In this document: piece by piece, positions 57,145 through 64,000 of the stretch | How positions within the stretch are numbered: the first letter of the stretch is position 1 | Layout of the letters: each line of letters opens with the position of its first letter | Assembly: GCF_006335005.1 (NCBI RefSeq) | Contig: NZ_VDMP01000027.1 | Location: 571,459 to 635,458, forward strand | DNA length: 64,000 bases | Source: Nocardioides albidus | GTDB taxonomy: Bacteria > Actinomycetota > Actinomycetes > Propionibacteriales > Nocardioidaceae | Reading direction: 5' to 3' | The notes under the pieces: model-generated | Databases searched by the model: none | What the model saw: only the letters and a program-made list of their open reading frames with translations | Told to the model about the DNA's origin: nothing | Program-made: the position numbers and the translations under genes

Positions 57145-57438
57145 GTGTCGGTCAACATCAAGCCGCTCGAGGACCGGATCGTCGTCAAGCCCCTCGAGGC
57201 CGAGCAGACCACCGCCTCTGGTCTGGTCATCCCCGACACGGCCAAGGAGAAGCCCCAGGAGGGCGAGGTCCTGGCCATCGGCCCTGGTCGCATCGACGAC
57301 AACGGCAACCGCGTCCCGCTCGACGTCGCCGTCGGCGACAAGGTCATCTACAGCAAGTACGGCGGCACCGAGGTCAAGTACTCGGGCGAGGAGTACCTCA
57401 TCCTCTCCGCCCGCGACGTCCTCGCCGTCGTTTCCTGA
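57145..57438 (+). CDS. groES: Co-chaperonin GroES
   Basis: This 97-residue protein caps the GroEL ring. It has [16 protein letters not shown] at the start, the mobile loop around [18 protein letters not shown] and the terminal [15 protein letters not shown] chose the GTG at 57145 because GGAGGT (57133-57138) is placed correctly before it; an in-frame GTG at 57130 would put that site inside the gene. Two CIRCE elements lie upstream. Confidence 0.96.
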   Translation: MSVNIKPLEDRIVVKPLEAEQTTASGLVIPDTAKEKPQEGEVLAIGPGRIDDNGNRVPLDVAVGDKVIYSKYGGTEVKYSGEEYLILSARDVLAVVS

Positions 57439-57446
57439 TTTTCTTC

Positions 57447-57500
57447 TCGAGTCGTGCAGGTGGGAGTGGCCCTCGGGCCGCCCCCACCGGCACGACTCGA
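57447..57500 (+). terminator. Long intercistronic hairpin between groES and groEL
   Basis: TCGAGTCGTGC and GCACGACTCGA (11 bp, perfect) enclose a second near-perfect stem, GGTGGGAGTGGCC with GGCCGCCCCCACC, around a CTCG loop. The whole 54 nt folds into one hairpin. It lies 20 nt before the groEL start and could be a partial terminator or an mRNA-stability element that sets the groES to groEL ratio. Confidence 0.65.
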
Positions 57501-57516
57501 ACACGTTGAGGAGTAG

Positions 57517-59145
<1,629 letters not shown>

Positions 59146-59170
59146 TCCAAGCTGATCCTCGCTCCACCAT

Positions 59171-59206
59171 CCGGCCCGTCGCTCCCTCCCGGGGGCGGCG
59201 GGCCGG
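59171..59206 (+). terminator. Terminator hairpin after groEL
   Basis: CCGGCCCGTCGC and GCGGCGGGCCGG form a 12 bp stem with one G-U pair around a 12 nt loop, 25 bp after the stop. There is no T-run. Confidence 0.65.
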
Positions 59207-59231
59207 TGCGTTGTCCGGCATAGTGGAGGGC

Positions 59232-60092
59232 ATGCTGTGGCGTGTGCGAGCCGGACTGCCCGATCGGCCCGGGGCCCTGGCCGAGCTGGCTGCGGCCTGC
59301 GGCCGGGCGGGGGTCAACATCCAGACCGTCCAGGTCTTCCCGGAGGACAGCTCGGTGACCGACGAGCTCGTGCTCCAGGTGCCGCAGGACTGGACCCGTG
59401 ACCGGCTCGCCGAGCTGGTCACCGCGGCGGGCGGCGAGGCCGTGTCCGCCGTACCGGTGACCACGGCGGCGCTCGAGGACCAGCCGACGCGCTACGTCCA
59501 GGCGGTGCGCGCGATCATCGCCCAGCCGGCGACCTTCCCCGACGTCGTGGCGCACCTGTTCGACGCCGACGTGGAGCCGAGCGACGGGACCGAGGACGTG
59601 CTGGAGGTGACCGTCGGCGGCTCGGCGACGATCCAGGTCCGCCGCGACACGCCCTTCACGTCGATCGAGCGGGCGCGGGCCGCGGCCCTGGCCGAGCTCG
59701 TCGGGGAGGTGCTCGACGCCCAGGCGCCTCCGGCGCCCCACCAGCCGGGCGCCGGCGATCCGGACTTCGTCACCGCGGGTGCGGTGGTGTCCGCGCTCGC
59801 GGGCGGCAAGGTGGCGGGGCGCGCGGAGTTCACGGCCGTCGAGGGCGACGACCCCTGGCCCGTCGACCTGTGGGTGGACCCGGCCTGGCACCGGCGCGGC
59901 GTCGGCACCCGACTGCTCGCCGATGTCGCCCGGGCGGCTCGCTCGGCGGGCGCGGAGGAGATCGTGCTGACCGCGCCGTCGGACACCAAGGCGGTGCTGC
60001 CGATGGTCCTCGCCGCCGGGATGCGCGGGCGGATCCGGATGGCGGGGGAGAGGCTCACGGTGCGCATCGCGCTCTCCGACCTGCGCCGCTGA
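59232..60092 (+). CDS. ACT-like domain fused to GNAT acetyltransferase
   Basis: This 286-residue protein begins with an ACT-like fold (about 1-75: LPDRPGALAELAAACGRAGV, the usual ligand-binding helix start) and ends with a GNAT domain (about 180-286: VDPAWHRRGVGTRLLADV is the acetyl-CoA motif). The middle 100 residues have no clear assignment. ACT domains commonly sense amino acids, so this may be an amino-acid-responsive acetyltransferase, possibly of proteins. The ATG at 59232 follows a GGAGGG site directly. Confidence 0.82.
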   Translation: MLWRVRAGLPDRPGALAELAAACGRAGVNIQTVQVFPEDSSVTDELVLQVPQDWTRDRLAELVTAAGGEAVSAVPVTTAALEDQPTRYVQAVRAIIAQPATFPDVVAHLFDADVEPSDGTEDVLEVTVGGSATIQVRRDTPFTSIERARAAALAELVGEVLDAQAPPAPHQPGAGDPDFVTAGAVVSALAGGKVAGRAEFTAVEGDDPWPVDLWVDPAWHRRGVGTRLLADVARAARSAGAEEIVLTAPSDTKAVLPMVLAAGMRGRIRMAGERLTVRIALSDLRR

Positions 60093-60120
60093 TGTGGGCC
60101 AGATGACACCCGCCGCCACT

Positions 60121-60148
60121 TTGTGAAGGCATTCACAAGCGCTACGGT
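60121..60148 (+). promoter_or_regulatory. Rex-type operator within the cydA promoter
   Basis: TTGTGAAGGCATTCACAA (60121-60138) is a perfect 7 bp inverted repeat matching the Rex operator TTGTGAA-N4-TTCACAA known upstream of cyd genes in Streptomyces. Its first six bases can act as the -35, with TACGGT (60143-60148) as the -10 after 16 bp and 6 nt before the GTG. Rex bound here would block the promoter when NADH is low. The same sequence also fits the CRP consensus TGTGA-N6-TCACA. Confidence 0.75.
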
Positions 60149-60154
60149 CGAAGG

Positions 60155-61588
60155 GTGCTGACCACCGACGTCGTCACCGCCCTGACCGCACTCACCCGCC
60201 TCGCCGCCGAGGCCGAGCCCGCCGGGCTGCTGCCCGCCGGGCTGCTGCCCGCCCGGGAGCAGATGGCGCTCTCGCTCGGCTGGCACATCGTGATCGCCTG
60301 CTTCGGCGTGGCGTTCCCGGCGATGATCTTCGTGATGCACCTGCGCGGCATCCGCCGCGACGACGCGGTCGCCCTCGGTCTGGCGAGGCGGTGGGCGAAG
60401 GTGTCCGCGGTGCTGTTCGCCATCGGCGCCGTGTCGGGCACGGTGCTCAGCTTCGAGATGGGCGTGCTCTGGCCTGGACTGATGGGGACGTACGGCGACG
60501 TCCTCGGACTGCCCTTCGCCTTCGAGGGCCTCGCCTTCTTCCTCGAGGCGATCTTCCTCGGGATCTACCTCTACGGCTGGCGCCGGATGCCGGCCGAACG
60601 GCACGTGCTGATGGTCCTGCCGATGGCGATCACCGGCATCATCGGCGCCTACTGCGTGCTCGCGGTCAATGCCTGGATGAACGTCCCCACGGGCTTCCGC
60701 ATCGTCGACGGCGAGGTCACCGACGTCCGTCCGTGGGCCGTGCTGTTCAACGGCCACGCCTTCTTGCAGTTCGCCCACATGTGGGTCGGCGCCTACATGC
60801 TCACCGGCTTCACCGTCGCCGGCGTGTACGCCGTCGGCATGCTGCGCGGGCGACGCGACGCGCACCACCGGCTCGGCTTCCTGGTCCCGTTCGTCTTCGC
60901 GTCGGTGGCGGCGGTGACCCAGCCGTTCGTCGGTCACGTCCTCGGCTTCGGCCTCGACGAGCGCCAGCCCGCCAAGCTCGCCGCCTTCGAGCTGGCCGAG
61001 ACCACGGAGAGCCCCTCGCCGCTCCGGCTCGGCGGCGTCCTGGTCGACGGCGAGGTCAAGGGCTCGATCGACATCCCCTACCTCGGCTCGCTGATCGCGA
61101 TGAACTCGCCCGACGACCCGGTCCCCGGCCTCGACACCATCCCCGAGGAGGACCACCCGCCGGTCAACCTGACCCACCTCGCCTTCCAGACCATGGTCGG
61201 CATCGGCACGCTGCTCGCCGCGGCCGTCGTCCACTTCTGGATCCAGCGCCGGCGCGGCCGGGACCTGTTGGAGCGGCGGTGGTTCCTCCGCTTCGCGGCG
61301 GCCGCCGGCCCGCTCGCCGTCATCGCGCTCGAGGCCGGCTGGATCGCGACCGAGGTCGGGCGCCAGCCCTGGATCGTGTACGGCGTGATGCGCACCCCGG
61401 AGGCGGTGGGCGACTACACCGCGAGCCTGTGGTGGCTGCTCGGCATCAGCACGGTCGTCTACACCGCGATGACCGTGGGCGCGGTCGTCGTCCTCCGTTC
61501 GATGGCCCGCCGCTGGCGCGCCGGCGATGCCGACCTGCCGAGTCCGTACGCCCCCGAGGTCGCCGTCGCCCCGGAGGCCGCGCGATGA
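60155..61588 (+). CDS. cydA: Cytochrome bd-type quinol oxidase subunit I
   Basis: This 477-residue membrane subunit carries the haems of the oxygen-reducing cytochrome bd. Conserved parts are the first helix with GWHIVIACFGVAFP (haem-ligand His), FEMGVLWPGLMGTYGDVLG, FNGHAFLQFAHMWVGAY and PWIVYGVMRTPEAV. The quinol loop is short and the sequence looks more like the cyanide-insensitive (CIO) type than E. coli CydA. The GTG at 60155 leaves about 30 Ala/Leu-rich residues before helix 1. cydB overlaps its end. Confidence 0.93.
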   Translation: MLTTDVVTALTALTRLAAEAEPAGLLPAGLLPAREQMALSLGWHIVIACFGVAFPAMIFVMHLRGIRRDDAVALGLARRWAKVSAVLFAIGAVSGTVLSFEMGVLWPGLMGTYGDVLGLPFAFEGLAFFLEAIFLGIYLYGWRRMPAERHVLMVLPMAITGIIGAYCVLAVNAWMNVPTGFRIVDGEVTDVRPWAVLFNGHAFLQFAHMWVGAYMLTGFTVAGVYAVGMLRGRRDAHHRLGFLVPFVFASVAAVTQPFVGHVLGFGLDERQPAKLAAFELAETTESPSPLRLGGVLVDGEVKGSIDIPYLGSLIAMNSPDDPVPGLDTIPEEDHPPVNLTHLAFQTMVGIGTLLAAAVVHFWIQRRRGRDLLERRWFLRFAAAAGPLAVIALEAGWIATEVGRQPWIVYGVMRTPEAVGDYTASLWWLLGISTVVYTAMTVGAVVVLRSMARRWRAGDADLPSPYAPEVAVAPEAAR

Positions 61589-62592
61589 GCCTCGAGCTCG
61601 CCGTCGCCGCCGCTCTCTTCGTCGGCGTCATCGCCTACGCCGTGCTCGGCGGCGCCGACTTCGGGTCCGGGTTCTTCGACCTCACCGCCGGCAGCGCGCG
61701 GCGCGGGGCCGAGCTGCGCACCCTGGTCGACCACAGCATCGGCCCGGTGTGGGAGGCCAACCACGTCTGGCTGATCTACGTGCTCGTCATCTGGTGGACC
61801 GGCTTCCCCGAGTCCTTCGCCGCCGCGATGTCGACCCTCGTGCTGCCGCTGCTCCTCGCCCTGCTGGGCATCGTGCTGCGCGGCGCCAGCTTCGCGTTCC
61901 GCAAGTACGCCGCCACGCTCGCCCAGGCCCGGCTGTTCGGCGTGGTGTTCGCGACCTCCTCGATCATCACGCCGTTCTTCCTCGGCACGGTCGCCGGCGG
62001 CATCGCGTCGGGCCGGGTCCCGCTCGACGGCAGCGGCGACCGCTGGGCCTCGTGGGTCAACCCGACCTCGCTCTTCGGCGGCGTGATCGCGGTCGGCACC
62101 TGCGCCTTCCTCGCCGGCTCCTTCCTGGTCGCCGACGCCCGGCGCAGCGGGCAGGAGCGCCTGGCCGAGGACCTGCGGGTCCGGGCGCTGGCGGTCGGCG
62201 CGGCGACGGGCGCCGTCGTCTTCGCCGCCCTCGTGCCCATCGACCACGACGCCCCGACCCTGGCCGCGGGCCTGGAGGGGCGGGCGGCCCCGCTCGTCGT
62301 CCTCGCCGGCCTGGCCGGGCTGGCGACGATGGCCCTGCTCTGGACCCGCCGGTACGCCGTCGCCCGGCTCACCGCCGTCCTCGCCGTGGCCGCCGTGGTC
62401 TCCGGCTGGGGAGTCGGGCAGTATCCCTGGCTGCTCGTCGACGAGGTCACCATCGCCGACGCGGCCGGCGCCACCGCGACCCTGCAGGGGCTGCTCGTCG
62501 CGGTCGCGCTCGCGGTGGTGGTCGTCGTACCTCCGCTGGCCTATCTCTTCAAGCTCACCCAGTCGGAGGAGTGGTCCCGCCCGGACCACTGA
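61585..62592 (+). CDS. cydB: Cytochrome bd-type quinol oxidase subunit II
   Basis: This 335-residue subunit has about eight to nine helices and the family opening YAVLGGADFGSGFFDLTAG, with GPVWEANHVWLIYVLVIWW. It partners CydA in the oxidase. The ATG overlaps the cydA stop (ATGA). No cydCD genes follow: the next gene is convergent, and the coding ends overlap by 38 bp. Confidence 0.94.
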   Translation: MSLELAVAAALFVGVIAYAVLGGADFGSGFFDLTAGSARRGAELRTLVDHSIGPVWEANHVWLIYVLVIWWTGFPESFAAAMSTLVLPLLLALLGIVLRGASFAFRKYAATLAQARLFGVVFATSSIITPFFLGTVAGGIASGRVPLDGSGDRWASWVNPTSLFGGVIAVGTCAFLAGSFLVADARRSGQERLAEDLRVRALAVGAATGAVVFAALVPIDHDAPTLAAGLEGRAAPLVVLAGLAGLATMALLWTRRYAVARLTAVLAVAAVVSGWGVGQYPWLLVDEVTIADAAGATATLQGLLVAVALAVVVVVPPLAYLFKLTQSEEWSRPDH

Positions 62593-63301
62593 GCGCTGGA
62601 CCGGTCGGCGCTCCCACGAGCGGTCCGGTGCCGGTCCGGAGCACGGCGAGGCCCAGCGCGACGAGCGCGAGCGGTTGGGCGACCAGCATCGTGAGGACGT
62701 AGGCGACCCACACGATCCCGCTGGCCGAGCCGTCGTCGGCGAACGGGACGACCGCGTCGACCGCGAACAGCGCCAGCAGCAGGGCGGGCAGGACGCCGAC
62801 CAGGGCGATCCGGCGGCGCCCCGCACGGAGCAGGACGAGAGCGATGCCGACCAGCCAGGCCGCCAGCAGGTGGTGGGCCATCGGGAGCAGCGCCTGCGTG
62901 CCGATCAGGTGGACGGCGAGGTAGGCCGACTCGGCCCAGCCGTGGTCCATGCCCTCGATGTAGTCGATCGTGCCGTGCGAGGTGTGCCGGATGACGCCGG
63001 CGAACAGGACGCTCGCGCCCGCGACGACCGCGAGCGTCGACACGGTCAGCACGCCCAGGGCGAGCGGCCCGCGACGGCCCAACGCCTGGGCGAACCCGAG
63101 CGCCGCCACGATCAGTGCCACTCCGCCCACGACGAGGACGAAGCCCGCCAGCCCGTAGCGGTAGGCGGACTCGTCGAGGAAGCGCAGCCCGTCGGCTGCG
63201 CTGTCGGTGTCTCCCCGCGTCGTCCCGACGAGCTCGATCAGCGGCGCCGCCCCGAGCATGGCTCCGGCGATGATCGCCGCGGCGCCAGGCGCCCTGTCCA
63301 T
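62555..63301 (-). CDS. Integral membrane protein of unknown function
   Basis: This 248-residue protein has about seven hydrophobic segments, with conserved-looking polar residues such as RHTSHGTIDYIEGMDHGW in a loop and HLIGTQALLPMAHHLLAAW in a helix. The His-rich segments could bind metal or haem, but I recognise no family. Its 3' end overlaps cydB on the opposite strand by 38 bp. The ATG at 63301 gives a plausible first helix. Confidence 0.7.
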   Translation of the reverse strand: MDRAPGAAAIIAGAMLGAAPLIELVGTTRGDTDSAADGLRFLDESAYRYGLAGFVLVVGGVALIVAALGFAQALGRRGPLALGVLTVSTLAVVAGASVLFAGVIRHTSHGTIDYIEGMDHGWAESAYLAVHLIGTQALLPMAHHLLAAWLVGIALVLLRAGRRRIALVGVLPALLLALFAVDAVVPFADDGSASGIVWVAYVLTMLVAQPLALVALGLAVLRTGTGPLVGAPTGPALSGPGGTTPPTG

Positions 63302-63367
63302 GCGGCCATGCTCCCAGAGCGGCAGCGATCGCGCATCAGTCGCCGAGGACGGGCGGGCGCTGGTCGT

Positions 63368-64000
63368 TCACCTCCGCGCGAGCTCCGGGTCCGTCGCGTG
63401 GTTGCCGAGCCGCCAGCCGCCGAGCGGCAGGTCGAGGGCCGAGGCCGGACCCCAGGTGCCGACGCCGTAGGGCTCCACCGGCGGGCGGCGGTCGAGCACC
63501 GGCTGGAAGATCTCCCACAGCCGGTCGACCTCCTCGGAGCTGATGAACAGGGTCCGGTCGCCGCGCATGACGTCGAGCAGGAGCCGCTCGTAGGCCTCGA
63601 GGGGGTCGGCGCCCGGAACGTCGCCCACGAGGTCGAGCCGGAAGACGCCCTCCACGAGCGCCATGTCCGGCCCGGGCCGCTTGGCGCGCACGTCGATCGC
63701 GATCCGCGGCTGGTCGGCCAGCTCGATGACCAGCTCGTTCGGCTCGGGCACCCCGCCGTCCTCCGGCTTGAGCCAGCGGTGGCGCGGATCGCGGAAGCGG
63801 ACGGTGATCGTGCGGTTGCCCTCGGCCATCGCCTTGCCGGTGCGCAGGTAGAACGGCACGTCGCGCCAGCGGTCGTTGTCGATCCAGACCTCCGCCGCGA
63901 CGTACGTCTCGACCTGGGAGTCGGGGGCGACGTCGGGCTCGTCGCGGTAGCCGTCGTACTGACCGAACACCACGCGCTCGGGATCGATCGGCCGGACCGC
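63368..64000 (-). CDS. zwf: Glucose-6-phosphate 1-dehydrogenase, C-terminal part
   Basis: The frame is open to the window end, so only about the last 210 residues are visible. The enzyme oxidises glucose-6-phosphate to 6-phosphogluconolactone with NADP+. Visible family segments are VVFGQYDGYRDEP, the substrate-region DVPFYLRTGKAM, and LEAYERLLLDVMRGDRTLFI. The C-terminus ending DPELARR is complete. The N-terminal nucleotide-binding half lies beyond position 64000. Confidence 0.95.
   Translation of the reverse strand, partial: AVRPIDPERVVFGQYDGYRDEPDVAPDSQVETYVAAEVWIDNDRWRDVPFYLRTGKAMAEGNRTITVRFRDPRHRWLKPEDGGVPEPNELVIELADQPRIAIDVRAKRPGPDMALVEGVFRLDLVGDVPGADPLEAYERLLLDVMRGDRTLFISSEEVDRLWEIFQPVLDRRPPVEPYGVGTWGPASALDLPLGGWRLGNHATDPELARR

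Noticed and set aside
60121-60138. Reading the cydA upstream palindrome as a CRP/GlxR site only
   Set aside because: It fits TGTGA-N6-TCACA, but the longer TTGTGAA/TTCACAA arms and the cyd context favour Rex; CRP binding is kept as an alternative, not the call.

Overview
The window is 64 kb of very GC-rich DNA with dense, mostly overlapping operons and many GTG starts. The gene families point to an actinobacterium: an LpqY/SugABC-type sugar transporter, DUF4245 and DUF5302 proteins, a class II fructose-bisphosphatase, a GroEL with a His-rich tail next to CIRCE operators, and a Pls-like synthetase. A Nocardioidaceae-like member of Propionibacteriales is my best guess; that is inference from gene content only. 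No rRNA, tRNA, CRISPR array, transposase or phage gene was recognised.

Layout. 1-4187: a sugar ABC importer, first gene cut by the window edge. 4201-6034: two divergent alpha/beta hydrolases, then a 290 bp gene-free stretch with a duplicated 54 bp repeat. 6325-10393 (minus): glpX and a molybdate operon (MerR-like/TOBE regulator, modA, modB, modC). 10505-15678: DUF4245 protein, xseAB, a PfkB kinase, truA, a small methyltransferase and a SIMPL protein. 15699-19950 (minus): a tightly coupled cassette of ECF sigma factor, zinc-finger anti-sigma/membrane fusion, ABC ATPase, two membrane proteins and a stand-alone LuxR-type helix-turn-helix protein. 20136-24710: a small secreted protein and a PadR-ABC-FtsX operon. 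24777-28041: ABC-F ATPase, DUF5302 protein and an HtrA-like protease.

28126-35028 holds an acyl-CoA ligase, divergent from a 1,285-residue Pls-like enzyme (adenylation domain, carrier domain, six membrane segments, three beta-helix domains). The enzyme is followed after 9 bp by an M1 zinc peptidase. 35102-43998 is housekeeping: citrate synthase, rplM-rpsI, glmM, an ABC exporter, coaA and glmS. 44012-53524 holds acpS, nnr, alr and the t6A genes (a GNAT-TsaE fusion, tsaB, rimI, tsaD), split by a pair of secreted GH16 glycosidases. 53590-59145 has a THUMP-like methyltransferase, an MMPL transporter and groES-groEL. 59232-64000 has an ACT-GNAT protein, cydAB behind a Rex-type operator, a membrane protein and the 3' part of zwf.

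The observations I rate highest are the Pls-like synthetase/M1 peptidase pair, whose adenylation pocket reads close to a lysine code; the sigma/anti-sigma/ABC/LuxR cassette; the paired palindromes in front of the molybdate operon; and the many TANNNT-like -10 boxes lying 6-8 nt before start codons, which suggest widespread leaderless transcripts.
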